From: Anolis sagrei | Taxonomy: Eukaryota > Chordata > Lepidosauria > Squamata > Anolidae | Direction: 5' to 3' | Length of the DNA: 64,000 bases | Assembly (NCBI RefSeq): GCF_037176765.1 | Contig: NC_090022.1 | Span: forward strand, 176,149,117-176,213,116 | Shown: positions 24,772 through 43,153 of the stretch, in pieces | Layout: each line of letters begins with the position of its first letter | Position numbering within the stretch: the stretch's first letter is position 1 | Made by a program: the position numbers and the translations under genes | Notes under the pieces: generated by a model | Seen by the model: the letters and a program-made list of their open reading frames with translations, nothing else | Databases searched by the model: none | What the model was told of the DNA's origin: nothing

Positions 24772-25370
24772 CATGGGCGAACAATTGGATTTAGTTGAAG
24801 GCTTTAATGGCACTGCCTCCAGAAAATCCTGCAAATATCTTGGGAAGACAAGCGGACAAACATCAGCGTGCTGGAAGAAGCAAAGACCACCAGCACTGAA
24901 GCGATGGTCCTCGCCATCAACTCCGCTGGACCGGCCACGTTGTCCAGATGCCTGACCACCATCTCCCAAAGCAGTTGCTCTACTCCAAACTCAAGAACGG
25001 AAAACAGAATGTTGGTGGGCAGGAAAAAAGATTTAAAGATGGGCTCAAAGCCAACCTTAAGAACTCTGGCATAGACACTGAGAACTGGGAAGCCCTGGCC
25101 CTTGAGCGCTCCAGCTGGAGGTCAGCTGTGACCAGCAGTGCTGCAGAATTCGAGGAGGCACGAGTGGAGGGTGAAAGAGAGAAACGTGCCAGGAGGAAGG
25201 CGCATCAAGCCAACCCCGACCGGGACCGCCTTCCACCTGGAAACCAATGCCTTCACTGTGGGAGAAGATGCGGGTCAAGAATAGGGCTCCACAGCCACCT
25301 ACAAACCCACAAAAATAGTCATCAAGGAAGACCATCTTACTCGTCCAACGAGAGATCGCCTAAGTAAGTA
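24772..25370 (+). pseudogene. Non-LTR retrotransposon ORF2 3' end with C-terminal C2H2 motif
   Basis: It reads VVRMPDHHLPKQLLYSKLKN, then GIDTENWEALALERSSWRSA and a tail CLHCGRRCGSRIGLHSHLQTH in which two Cys and two His form a C2H2 finger. This is the known end of an endonuclease/RT LINE often misannotated as a host protein. It is 5' truncated and ends in (TAAG)n at 25361-25375. Clade unassigned. Confidence 0.7.
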
Positions 25371-25372
25371 AG

Positions 25373-25640
25373 TAAGTTTCATGGCCAGAATCACTGGGTT
25401 GATGTAAGTTTTTCGGGCTGTATGGCCATGTTCCAGAAGCATTCTCTCCTGACATTTCACCTGCATCTATGACGTTTCTGGAGTATAGCAACTATTATGC
25501 AAGAAATAACACTTTCAAACCAGGAATTTATTTATTTACTTACTTACTATATTTATATATCACCCCTTTCAGCCCACAGTCAACATCAAAGACATAAAAT
25601 ACAATTAAAACAGTTAATTTAAATATAGATCCCCCCCCCC
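25373..25640. mobile_element. Penelope-like repeat fragment followed by L2-type 3' fragment
   Basis: 25373-25500 has 'tcatggccagaatcactggg' and 'ctcctgacatttcacctgc'. 25520-25640 has an (ATTT)n run and L2-like 'tatatcacccctttc'. Confidence 0.55.
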
Positions 25641-25779
25641 AAAAAATTGTTACACAATGTTAGTATTTGGATGGAAAACTGCCAGTGAATTCTAGGTGGT
25701 GTGACCTGTATTTCTGAGGAAGGAACTGGCAAAACCACTTTTGAGTATTTCTTGCCTAAGAAATCCTTATTAATAGGCC

Positions 25780-25900
25780 CCATCAACACTGTCGCCTCAT
25801 ACTATGCAATTAAACCGCCTTGAAGTGCATTGTATGAATTTACACTGTTTATATAATACAGTTTTAAAGCGAGACATGTCGCAGTGTAGATGGGGCTTCA
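25780..25900. mobile_element. Palindromic MITE, divergent
   Basis: Ends ggccccatcaacactg and cagtgtagatggggc are complementary. Confidence 0.65.
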
Positions 25901-25984
25901 TCTAAGTCCACAAGCGCCCTCTATTGCTCCCATGGATTCAGGAAATAAACAGTCTCTCCACGTTCTAAGTTTCCTCCCTTCCCG

Positions 25985-32541
<6,557 letters not shown>

Positions 32542-32606
32542 GTTTCATTGGATGCCTTTGTTGCCCTCTTGCCCTGAATGGCTCCATGATGAGATCACGG
32601 AAGAAC

Positions 32607-32612
32607 ATTAAA
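32607..32612 (+). terminator. NUDT16 poly(A) signal (ATTAAA)
   Basis: ATTAAA 66 bases after the stop; a second ATTAAA at 32800-32805 could serve for a longer 3' UTR. Confidence 0.55.
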
Positions 32613-32809
32613 CTGAGTTGAAGAGTGTGGGGACAGATCTAGAAAGGATCTTTTCTGTTTCCTCACCTCCCTGGAATGGCTGGGTGTCTTGGAAGAGAGT
32701 CTTTCAAGGTGGATGGCTCTGGACAGAGATTTTGTCATCTGGATTGTTTTGCATTGTCAATGGTGTTTGCCCAACTTGGATCTAAGAAAGTATTTGAAAA
32801 TTAAAAGCA

Positions 32810-33584
32810 AAATGGTTTACTTCTACCATGCAAATGAGTGTGATATGGCCCCCTCTTGTGCACACATGTTCACAACAATTTCTTACACCCAGAGAAAAGT
32901 TTACAAATCATACATTTCAGGACTTGGAAGCAATCATTTTTGGACCACAACTCCCAGAATCCCCAGGTAGATTCTAGTAGCTGTGGACCATGGAAAGCCC
33001 CTTCTCCAAACTCTTGCATGGCTTATCTTTTCCAATTCTTATTTCATGCTACCTTATAGGTTCCAGTGTTTTTCCTGATCACCTGGGTTCATGTTCCCTT
33101 CACAAGCCTCTAGCACAGTCCTCTTGATTTATTCTGACTTTATTATTTCACATTTGAAATTTTATCTTCTCATTGTTTACTGGTTCTTGAAGAATGGTTT
33201 GATTCATCCTTATGACTCTTGGCTCTGTGTTTGTGTGTATACACAAACACACACACACATACACACACACATATTGCATTAGATTATAAGAACTTGGCAA
33301 GCAGCCACCATCTCCCTCTGTCCCACTTGTTTTCTCCCCCTGTTTTTGACAACGTGCTGGCATAAGTGTTGAAATTGTCAGCTGAAGAAAACTAAAAAGA
33401 AATGCACCTTCAGTCAGTGTAGCAGCAAATTGATAGCAGTGTTGGTGCTGTGAAGCGCTTTAGCTATGTGAACAGGTTTTTAATTGGTTTTAGGTTTTAA
33501 ATGATATATTATATTGCTTTTAATGTTAGCCACTTTGGATCTCTTTTTGAGAGAGGTAAAGTGGGATAGAAATAATAAGAATAA
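32810..33584. other. NUDT16 downstream flank
   Basis: Mostly unique sequence, with a (CA)n tract at 33240-33272 and an old LINE-type tail at about 33480-33575 ('agccactttggatctc'). No exon seen. Confidence 0.4.
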
Positions 33585-33840
33585 GACACTTGGGAAGTGT
33601 CCGATGTGTGATCCAATACAACAGCCAGCATAGTGACCTTGTTTGCTGTGTACTAATCTTGTTATGTTAATAATAATAATAATAAATAAATAAATAATAC
33701 ATCACACAGTCCTAGATGCTTGGGAAGTGTTCGATTTGTGATTTTGTGATACGAAATCCAGCATATAGATCTCGTTTGCTGTGACATACTGTATTTTTGT
33801 ATCAGTAAATAAAATAAAATAAAATTATAATAATAGATCC
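33585..33840 (+). mobile_element. Two R4-type LINE 3' tails on TAA repeats
   Basis: 'acttgggaagtgtccgatg' (33592) and 'gcttgggaagtgttcgatt' (33719) are the last 75-100 bp of the element at 48700-49485. Each is followed by TAA/AAAT repeats, as expected for a TAA-targeting family. Confidence 0.65.
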
Positions 33841-33942
33841 GCCAGGCAGGGCAAGCACTATATTTTTTTTGCCATTTGTTATGCATTATTCATGTCACTG
33901 ATGCATGATTCCATTTTACAATTGGTTAGAAATTGTGGGAAA

Positions 33943-34985
33943 TGAATAATAGAATCATAGAGTTGGAAGAGATCTCCTTAAGGCCATCCAGTCCAGCCCT
34001 CCTTTGCCATGCAGGAAAAGACAATAAAAGTACTTCCAACAGTTGACCATCCAGACTCTGCTTAAAAATATCCAGAAAAGGAGATGCCACCAGCCTGCGA
34101 AGCAGCATATTCCACTGACAAACAGCTCTTGCTGTCAGGAAGTTCATCCTAATGTACAGGTGGAATAGTTTTTTCTGCGATTTGGATCCATTGCTTCATG
34201 TCCTGGTTTCTAGAGCAGCAACAAATAAACTTGCGTCCTACTCAATGAGACATCTCTTCAAATATTTAAACATGGCTAAGAAGAACTTCCTGACTGTGAG
34301 AGCTGTTCAGCAGTGGAACTCTCTGCCCTGGAGTGTGGTGGAGGCTCCTTCTTTGGAGGCTTTTAAGCAGAGGCTGGATGGCCATCTGTCAGGGGTGATT
34401 TGAATGCAATATTCCTGCTTCTTGGCAGGGGGTTGGACTGGATGGCCCATGAGGTCTCTTCCAACTCTTTGATTCTATGATGTCCCCCCTCAGCCTTCTT
34501 TTCACCAAGCTAAACATACCCAGCTGCCTCAGCTGCACTTTGCAGGGCTTGGTTTCCAGTTCTTGGATCATTTTCTGGCCACATTCCATCTTGCTAATAT
34601 TCTTCTTGAATTGTGTGGTCCAGAACAGGACACAGTGATAATCCAGGTGAAGCCTGACCAAAGCAGAATAGAGCAGGACTGACTTCGCTTGATCTCAACA
34701 CTATGCTATTGATGCAGCCTAGGATCGCATTGGCTTTTTTAGCTGCTGCATCACACTGTTCAGCTTGTGGTCTACTAAGACTTCTAGATCAATCCACCAA
34801 TCCTCTATCTGTATATTTCATTTTTATTGCCAAAATGTAGTACTGTACATTTCTCCTTGTTGAAATTCATGTTGTTAGTTTTGGCTCAGTTCTCTAATCC
34901 ATTAAGATCATTTTGGATTCTGGATCTGTACACTGGAGTATAAGCTCTCTCCCCCAATAAGGAACAGGAATATTATGTCAGTGAG
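33943..34985 (-). mobile_element. CR1 LINE interrupted by a second CR1
   Basis: The minus-strand CR1 3' region runs 33943-34274, is broken, and resumes at about 34481 through 34985. Within it, 34275-34480 is a plus-strand CR1 3' end that finishes in gattctatga. Confidence 0.8.
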
Positions 34986-35734
34986 TTAGAATTTATGAGT
35001 CTTTCGTCCATCTGTGACCCTTTTCAGAATTGTGGTAAAACACTACAGTCAGACCTCGACGGTTGTTGTTTTAACTTTCACTGATTTGATTCATATGATC
35101 TCTAGATTTTCCGGTGCAATTCTAGGATCAGCTTCCACCAGATATTGACCACAGTGTTGTGCTGAAGGACCTAGAGATTCCCAGAAAGGTGTCCTCTCAG
35201 GTAAAAAAAAAATAGTAGTTTTTAATTTGCAGTTTTCCCACTTGCACAGGGCTCCTGCGGCAATTGTAACATAGCTATTTCATTTTGGTGTTTTGAAGAG
35301 TGGATTAATAAATTTCTGCTCCCTATGGAGCCATTAGACTCTGGGTTACTTTGGGCCCTATTATTCTTGGTCTGATCTATTTCACAAGAGAAAGGATAAC
35401 AATGGAGGCATGTTTACCTTAAGATTGTTGGACGGATAAAGTAAAAACATAACAAAAACTAAGTTGATCATTGGCCAACATTGATTCATTTATAATTCTG
35501 TTTCTCTGCTAGACAATGTCCAGTATGATACTTCCATTCAACTCTCAGCTTGGCATCCTCTGTGTTGTTAACTCGTCTCCCTCTCCACTGAAATCCTTGT
35601 TAGACAGGATTAGAGCAGGAGCCTAAGTAGATAATAAGTGCGGAACAGGTTGTCAGTGCCTCCAGGTTTGGGTTGCGGGATTATCTTAGCAAATGCTGTT
35701 TTCAATTAGAAACTGCAGGAAAGATGGTCAGACA
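34986..35734. other. Intergenic sequence with a pogo-like fragment
   Basis: 35040-35220 resembles a Tigger-type miniature element ('cagtcagacctcgacgg', 'ggacctagagattcccag'). The rest is unassigned. Confidence 0.4.
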
Positions 35735-36010
35735 AAGTTCCTGAGCAAGTGTAAATGTCATTGAAAGGCTTGGCTACTGAGCCACCTTCTGTGACAGGCA
35801 CATTTGAGCATTCACTGTGTCACGAAGGCATACAGTGGGCATGCTGCCAGTGGTAGCTTGCAGCTTGTATGCCCCCATTGTTTTGGTGATTTGCATTTCC
35901 CTTTCAGATTGTGCAATACAGGCCAGTGGGACTGTAGGAAATGCAATTATTTCATGAAAGGGATGTGCCTTTGCAAAAGATGCAATCACTTAAGAGATGG
36001 TTTGTATTGT
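35735..36010. repeat. Unnamed repeat (copy of 39278-39412)
   Basis: 'ggcttggctactgagccacc' and 'gtgacaggcacatttgagc' match 39278-39412 closely, including the word 'ttaagagatggtttgtattg', which here lies at the other side of a 130-bp insertion. Confidence 0.65.
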
Positions 36011-36208
36011 TATTTTCTGCCACGTTGGCTTTGATCCATGGGGGTACCAAGGATGAGATGCCTCCTGGAGCTACACTTATCAACAACCCTGTACAGGTTT
36101 TGCAAATTTAATGTTTTGCTTCCTTAAATTTATCTACCTGTAATGTGGTTTTCCTCTTTCCCCTGCTTTCTGCTTTATTAACCATTATCATCTATAATAA
36201 TAATAAAT

Positions 36209-37204
36209 CATAATAAATTGTGGCAAGTTCTTGGTGGTCTGGGCATACCAAATCACCTTATCTCTCTCCTGAGGAATCTGTATAACAACAGACTGGTTCA
36301 AGACTGGGAAAGGCGTACGGCAGGGTTGTATCCTCTCACCCAACCTATTCAACTTGTAGGCAGAACACATCATGCGATGTGCGGGGCTGGATGAATGCAA
36401 GGCTGGGGTGAAAATTGCTGGAAGAAACATTAACAACCTTAGATATGCAGATGATACCACTTTGATGGCTGAAAGTGAGGAGGAGCTGAGGAGCCTTCTA
36501 ATCAAGGTGAAAGAAGAAAGCGCAAAAGCTGGGTTGCAGTTAAACATAAAAAAACCCCAAGATTATGGCAACAAGAATGATTGACAACTGGGAAATAGAG
36601 GGAGAAAACGTGGAGGCAGTGACAAACTTTGTATTTCTAGGTGCAAAGATTACTGCAGACGCAGACTGCAGCCAGGAAATCAGGAGACGCTTACTTCTTG
36701 GGAGGAGAGCAATGTCCAATCTCAAAATAGTGAAGAGTAGAGACATCACACTGGCAACTAAGATCCACATAGTCAAAGCAATGGTATTTCCCATAGTCAC
36801 CTACGGATGTGAGAGCTGGACGATAGGGAAGGCTGAGCGAAGGAAGATAGATGCGTTTGAACTGTGGTGTTGGAGGAGAGTGCTGAGAGTGCCTTGGACT
36901 GCGAGAAGATCCAACCAGTCCATATTTCAAGAAATAAAACCTGTCTGCTCATTGGAGGGAAGGATAGTAGAGGACAAGATGAAGTACTTCGGCCACATCA
37001 TGAGAAGAAAGGAAAGCTTAGACAAGACAATGATGCTGGGGGAAATGGAAGGAAAAAGGAAGAGGGGCTGACCAAGGGCAAGATGGATGGACGGCATCCT
37101 TGAAGTGACTGGATTGACCTTGAAGGAGCTGGGGGTGGTGACGACTGATAGGGAGCTCTGCTGTGGACGAAGAGTCGGAAACGACTGAACGAATGGACAA
37201 CAAC
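36209..37204 (+). pseudogene. BovB (RTE) LINE, 3' part of ORF2
   Basis: It encodes GKGVRQGCILSPNLFNL, then AGRNINNLRYADDTTLMAES (RT motif with YADD), FVFLGAKITADADCSQEIRR, KAMVFPIVTYGCESWTIGKA, LWCWRRVLRVPWTARRSNQS and YFGHIMRR, all hallmarks of BovB. There are stops and at least one frame change (near 36355 and 36560), so it is dead. It ends 'acgactgaacgaatgg' and acaacaac. Probable target duplication: atctataat at 36190 and 37205. BovB is known for horizontal transfer among squamates and ruminants. Confidence 0.93.
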
Positions 37205-37739
37205 ATCTATAATGAATCATGTCACCTGATGATCTGTTCAAAATTTGATCCTCAATTTGGCCATTTTCGCTCCTAATGATTGTTCAAGCTGCACTTCTCC
37301 TGGAAGCCACATATGTGTCTTTTTTTGGCAGTCTCTGGCAACAGAACTCTCTTCCAGCACTAGATTTTGAACACATTTTCCTTTGGTCAGATTTTCTCAC
37401 TATCCAGATAATAATCTTACATCATGATTGCCAGTTGTTTTTATGTAATTGCACAACATTATTGTAGCCCGAGATTCACTTGTAGCCTCAGCCACCTTGG
37501 GTGCCAGAAATAAACATTGTCATCTTCATCTTCATCATCATCTTGTGGAACATCAGCCCACTAAAAATCGTTTGTATGGCCATGCTAATTGAATGCAAAC
37601 CTAATTGGAGTCTAGTGATATAAACTTTGTGGCTCATGTATTTCTCTCCCACTTGACTCAAAAGCCTGTACTAATCACTTCCAGTTTCAATACCTTTAGG
37701 TTTCTCTGCTCAGAAAAAGAGAAGAAACCATATGGTCCG
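37205..37739. other. Intergenic sequence, no recognised feature
   Basis: One side of the BovB target duplication, then unassigned sequence. Confidence 0.35.
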
Positions 37740-38401
37740 AGAAGATAATGTTACCTTAACATACATTTATTTATTCATTTATTCATTTCTAGTCCCAATT
37801 CAAGGTGCAGGTTGTTACCTACAAAGCTCTAAACGGTTTGGGACCCGCCTACCTGCGTGACCGCATCTCTGTGTACGATCTCTTTGATCATCCGGAACGG
37901 CCCTGCTCGCGCTCCCACCTCCATCGCAGGCGTGATTGGTGGGGACGAGGGAGAGGGCTTTCTTGGTGGTGGCCCCTCGACTCTGGAACTCACTCCCCAA
38001 GGACATCAGGCATGCCCCAACTCTGGCAGTCTTTAGGAGGAGGTTGTTCCAGTGTGCCTTCCCAGAATAAGGAATCTCCCAGGAATATGTCCTTATATGC
38101 ACTTTATTAATGATCTAGGATTGTTTGCACGCCCCATCCCTCTCCGAAAACTCTATCCTAGTTATATTTCACCTGTTCATGCTCAGCATTTTTTAAAATT
38201 TTAATTATTACATTGGGCTCAGTCATAGGTTTTTAAATGTCGGTGTGTTACTGTTGATGTCCATTGCTTATTTTTTTGTTATGAGTTTTATATTATTGCC
38301 TGTATTATTGTTGTTATTGTTTGTATTACTGATGTATTGTGGGCTCGGCCTCATGTAAGCCGCTACGAGTCCCTTGGGGAGATGGTAGCAGGGTATAAAT
38401 A

Positions 38402-38406
<5 letters not shown>
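37740..38406 (+). mobile_element. L2 LINE 3' end
   Basis: It encodes VVTYKALNGLGPAYLRDRIS and has the 3' UTR 'ccttggggagatggtagc'. Confidence 0.85.

Positions 38407-38445
<39 letters not shown>
38407..38445 (+). repeat. (ATT)n microsatellite between two L2 tails
   Basis: About 13 ATT units, the shared tail of the L2 at the left (plus) and that at the right (minus). Confidence 0.9.
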
Positions 38446-38446
<1 letters not shown>

Positions 38447-39150
38447 GACATTTATATCCCGTTCTTCTCACCCCCAAGGGGATTCAGGGTGACTTACAAC
38501 AGAGGCACAATTCGATGCCTTAAGTACATATAAAAATAGAACAATATATATATTAAATTCACATGATTAAAACATAATCAATTTCAAAATAATTATTTAA
38601 AAATCACATAATCCAGAAACATCGAACTGGAGCCGTTCCAATTATCATTTGAATTGTTCATTATCTCAATGAAACATCATTATTGCACTAGAAGTCATTG
38701 TGCAAATGCTTGGTCCCACAAGCAGGATTTAACTTTCTTCCTGAAGGTCAGGAGGAGGGGGGGCTGATCTAATTTCCCTGGGGAGGGAGTTCCATAGGTA
38801 AGGGGCCACCACTGAGAAGGTCCTGTTTCTCGTCCCCACCAGTCGCGCCTGTGAGGGGGGTGGGATTGAGAGCAGGGCCTCCCTGGACGATCTTAACCTC
38901 CAAGATGGTTCATAGGGGGAGATATGTTTGGAAAGGTAAGCTGGACCGGAACTGTTTAGGGCAGTGGTTCTCAACCTGGGGTCCCCAGATGTTTTTGGCC
39001 TACAACTCCCAGAAATCCCAGCCAGTTTACCAGCTGTTAGGATTTCTGGAAGTTGAAGGCCAAAAACATATGGGGACCCCAGGTTGAGAACCACTGGTTT
39101 AGAGCTTTATAGGCTAACACATAGCTCAATGCTTAGCTTCCCAATTGCTG
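38446..39150 (-). mobile_element. L2 LINE 3' end interrupted by a hAT MITE
   Basis: L2 coding sequence on the minus strand (SRKTFSVVAPYLWNSLPREI-like) is interrupted at 38962-39096. Confidence 0.8.
38962..39096. mobile_element. Palindromic hAT miniature element
   Basis: The 8-bp duplication is gtttaggg (38954-38961) versus gtttagag (39097-39104). The TIR is cagtggttctcaacctg. It is inserted in the L2. Confidence 0.85.
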
Positions 39151-39277
39151 AGGTTATAGTTTATTGCCTTCTGTTGTTGTTATTTCATTTATATCCTGCT
39201 CTTTCTTTTAAAAGAGACCTTTCAAGTTACCTATTATCTTAGTTATCAATAACCTGAATCTTCCATGATTGAATCAT

Positions 39278-39412
39278 CCTTAAGAGATGGTTTGTATTGT
39301 TCCTAAGCAAAGTGTAAATGTCATTAAAAGGCTTGGCTACTGAGCCACCTTCTGTGACAGGCACATTTGAGCATTCACTGTGTCTCAAAGGTATACAGTA
39401 GGCATACTGCCA
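39278..39412. repeat. Unnamed repeat (copy of 35735-35855)
   Basis: Same words as 35735-35855; the two copies are direct and about 3.5 kb apart. Confidence 0.65.
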
Positions 39413-39973
39413 TATAGTCTGATATGCAGGATGTATTTTCATTGTTTCCATTGACTTTTTATTTTCACTTGTCATGGAATGTGTTCTCTTGCTGGTCGTA
39501 TCACAACCCCACTCTTGGTTTCAGTTTCCGTTTGATTTCTCAGATCTTGTTGGAGAGGTCACTTATTTTTCCTTTTTTGTTCTATTTTTTTGCACTGATT
39601 GCTATAGTAGTTCTCTATGCCTCTGTTCACAGATCACTGAACAGGCAACAACGTAAACAATTCTGCCTACAAAAACAAAATGGGATGCAGATTGTGGCAT
39701 AGACTTTGAACTAGGTATTATTAAAAAAAATCAAAGTAAAGCTAAAGGACAACCCATCATTAATCACTGGCCTTGCAAAACACAGTCAGTTGCACTCCTG
39801 CTTTTTATAAAGTACAACGGATGCATTTTCTGCACAGTCTGCTATAAAACTGTGCATTTGCTATTTGTTGTTGCTAACAGATTCATGTAATTGTCTGAAA
39901 CAGTCACTAGGTGGTGCTCAGATAACTTTTACTGTTGTCTTTTTTCTTTAGGACTCAACATTGAGCTAAAGCA
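39413..39973. other. Intergenic sequence, no recognised feature
   Basis: No repeat or exon that I can support. Confidence 0.35.
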
Positions 39974-40690
39974 GTATTTCTCAACCTTCCTAATGCCAGT
40001 TCCTCATGTTGTGGTGACTCTGAACCATAAAATTATTTTTGTTGCTACTTCATAACTGCAATTTTACTACTGTTATGAATCGTAATGTAAATGTCTGATA
40101 TACAGGGTGTATTTTCATTCACTGGACCAAATTTGGCACAGATACCCGATGCGCCCAAATTTGAATACTGGTGGGGTTGGGGGAGGATTGATTTTGTCAT
40201 TTGGGAGTTGTAGTTGCTGGGATTTATACTTAACCTACAATCAAAGAGCATTCTAAACTCCACCAACAATGGAATTGAACCAAATTTGGCACACAGAACT
40301 CCCATGACCAACAGAAAATACTGGAAGGGTTTGGTGGACAATGATCTTGAGTTTTGGAGTTGTAGTTCACCTACATCCAGAGAGCACTGTGGACTCAAAC
40401 AATGCTGCATCCGGTCCAAACTTGGCACAAATACTCAATGAGTCCAAATGTGAACACTGGTGGAGCTTGGGGAAAATAGACCTTGACATTTGGGAGTTGT
40501 AGTTACTGGGATTTATAGTTCACCTACAATCAAAGCATTCTGAACTCCACCAATGATGGAATTGGGCCAAACTTCTCACACAGAATCCCCATGACCAACA
40601 GAAAATACTGTGTTTTCTGATGGTCTTTGATTACCCCTCTGACACCCACTCGCAACCCCCCTCCACAGGGGTCCCGACCCCCGGGACCCA
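39974..40690. mobile_element. hAT (Charlie/URR1-like) element with Helitron-type internal modules
   Basis: The left end 'cagtatttctcaacctt' and 'cttcataactgcaatttt' resembles the URR1/OposCharlie3 group of hAT elements. The interior is two copies of the module with 'gagttgtagttcacctacat', which is also the body of the local Helitrons. The right end is unclear. Confidence 0.55.
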
Positions 40691-40879
40691 TTGATTTAAG
40701 AAGCAGTGGTGTAGAAGTAATTTCAGAATTGAAGTACATATTTCATGAAACAAGGGGTTGTGGTATTGATGTGAGTAGAGAGGAGCATGTTACATATTTA
40801 TCTGTTTGTTTCCCATCCCCACAGTAGACTGATGAAAGGGGCATTTTGAATTGGACAGAGATGTCAAGAAACAACAAAC

Positions 40880-41700
40880 TTGTGTTTCTTAAGGTTTAAT
40901 AATTACTTTATGGTGGTTCTGTGCTGGTACGACTGTACCAGGAGCTCCAACTTTATTTTCTTTCTGTTATCTGTATTGCAGTCATAGGGCAGGCCTCCTG
41001 TCCATCATAATTAAGCTTTGGTTCTGCCCCTTGTTCTGGGCTCTGGGAGGGAAAGGAGCCATTTTTGGGCAGTCTCACACAAGGTAGCTCAGCTATAGGA
41101 CGTAGACCAGCTCGTCCCATAGAAAAGCTTCCTTTCTCAAGACCGTCCAGGGAAACAAGTCCAGGGAATTCCAGTAACATCCAGGGATACAGAAACAGAA
41201 ATTCCAAGGGAAAGGTCCCAAAAGCTCTGGCTGAGAACTCACAGCCTCTCAACCTCACAGCAACAGAAGGAAAACAGCCCTGAAGTTCTCAAAGAATTCT
41301 CGGAGGGAGGACAGCATTATAGATCCACTGAACTCCAGCTGAAATATCTTCAAGCCTCGGCTGGTTGGTCTACTCTATACCCAGACGTATTTGGAATCGG
41401 TAGTAGCCCCCACACCGATGAGGCATAGATAGAAAGCAATGTGGGAGAGGTTAAAACGGGTTTTTTTCTACAGAGAAAGTTTAGTTAATCAAAGCCCATT
41501 GAGGACTAGACTAAGAAAGCCTTGAAGTGTTTGAACCTTTGAAGATTTGTTGTTTGTTGTAAAGACTTTGTTGTATCATTAAAGACTCTAAAGACCATCA
41601 CTTCAGAAAAATCCCTGAGAACCTCTCTTTGAGGCTTCCCGCTGGGCTTAAAGTATACGTCCTATACAAAAGTACAGCTGTTACAGGTCCAGCGTGCGAC
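40880..41700 (+). other. Unassigned repeat-like block, weak LTR-like look
   Basis: The stretch ends near 'gctgttacaggtccag' and has an ATTAAA at about 41578. That is faintly like an old solo LTR, but no partner, primer site or coding remains are seen. Low confidence. Confidence 0.2.
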
Positions 41701-42384
41701 AGAACAAGTTCCCTTCCCCATCTTCTCTTGCTTGCTCTTTCCTTCTCTTTCTGTGTAACTTCCTCATATTTATTCCCCATGTACCACCCAATCTATGGTC
41801 TGTTTGGCACTCCTGTAATGTCTCCAAGTGCCAACACTACACAGCTCTCCTGCAATGTCGATTTTTCCACTCTTTTGCCTGTACAGGAGTGTGGAGAGGG
41901 TGGTATACCTCTCCCTGAATAGTTCTTCTGTGTGTGTATGTTTACAAAAAATAAAACCATACACACATATAATTTGGGATGTGTGGTTTTTGCGGCCGGA
42001 GGATGGATTAGCTCTGAGAGAGACTGAGAGAGAGAGGGCGCCTGTGTCCAGGCATGTGGGTGTTGCATGCATTTGAGCCTTTTTTACTTCTGCTGAGGCA
42101 GCTGAGGGTGTGGGGATTTCAAGCCAAGCTGCTTCCTGCTCTGGGAAGTCCCCCTTGCTCTGTGAAAGGGCTGAGGAGCAGGGAGTCTCCTTGGCCGCTT
42201 GCTCTGCGCAAACTGCAAAGCGCCTTCCTCCTTTGGATGTGTCACAGCAGAGAGGTCATGGGAGGCTAGAGAGAGAGCAAGATAAGGACCATACCTCTTT
42301 TGGTCAGAATAACAGAACTAACAAAATCCTTAACAAAATCGCAAAAAATTGCATTCCACTTTTAAAAACATAAACAGTCACCAT
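41701..42384. other. Intergenic sequence, no recognised feature
   Basis: Contains a short (AGAG)n patch near 42018-42036; otherwise unassigned. Confidence 0.35.
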
Positions 42385-43153
42385 GAATTGAGTAATTTAG
42401 CAGATTCTTTTTTTTTCCTTTCTATTTCTCATCCAAAGTTTTGCATTGTATTAGCATGCATTTTTTTCTTCTAGCAGATAATTGCTTATCAGATTAGCTT
42501 CCTTTTCTCCTTTTTTCTTTTCAAAAAAGCAGTGCAAAGCTCCACATTTTACCTTTTTTTAAAAAAGCCGCATGCATTTTTTTCATTTAGCAGATAATTT
42601 CTTATCAGATTAGCTTCCTCTTTTAAAACCAAGATTTAGTTCCACATTTAACCTTTAAAAATAAAATCAGCATTCATTTTTTCATTGAGCAGATTTCTTA
42701 CAGGAATTGCTGCTCTTCTTCTTTTTTAAAAAAGCAACGCAAAGTTCTGCATTTTACCCTTCTAAAGAAGTCACCATGCAAGGGTTTATTTAGAGAATTT
42801 ATTTTTACCAGAATCATTTCCTTTCTTCTTCTTTTTCTTCTTTTAAAAAAGTCAGTGCAAAGTAGTACAATCCCCATTTTTTAAAGTCTTCATGTGCTTA
42901 TTTATTATACAGCCTTTTTACCAGCTTCCTATTTTATTTTTTTAATCCTCTATAATTTTTTTAAATCAATGCAAAAATTTGCATTTTACATTTTTTTAAG
43001 TCAGTACATATTTGTTTATTTCACACAGTGGTTCCCAACTTGTGGTCCACAAGAAGTAAAATATGGTCCATAACCTCATCATTACTACACTGTTGCAATG
43101 AGGGCGAGTGGTCTTGCAAAACCCTCTTATAGTGCAGAGGCTTATTAAATATG

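Noticed and set aside
24948-25367. C2H2 zinc-finger host gene
   Set aside because: The finger is the C-terminal tail of a LINE ORF2, and a second copy lies reversed at 23985-24262.
36565-37071. 168-codon plus-strand frame as a host gene
   Set aside because: It is the C-terminal part of BovB ORF2, with the YADD region upstream in another frame.
40880-41700. Solo LTR fossil
   Set aside because: Only weak resemblance at one end and a possible poly(A) signal; no partner or coding remains, so kept as an unassigned block.
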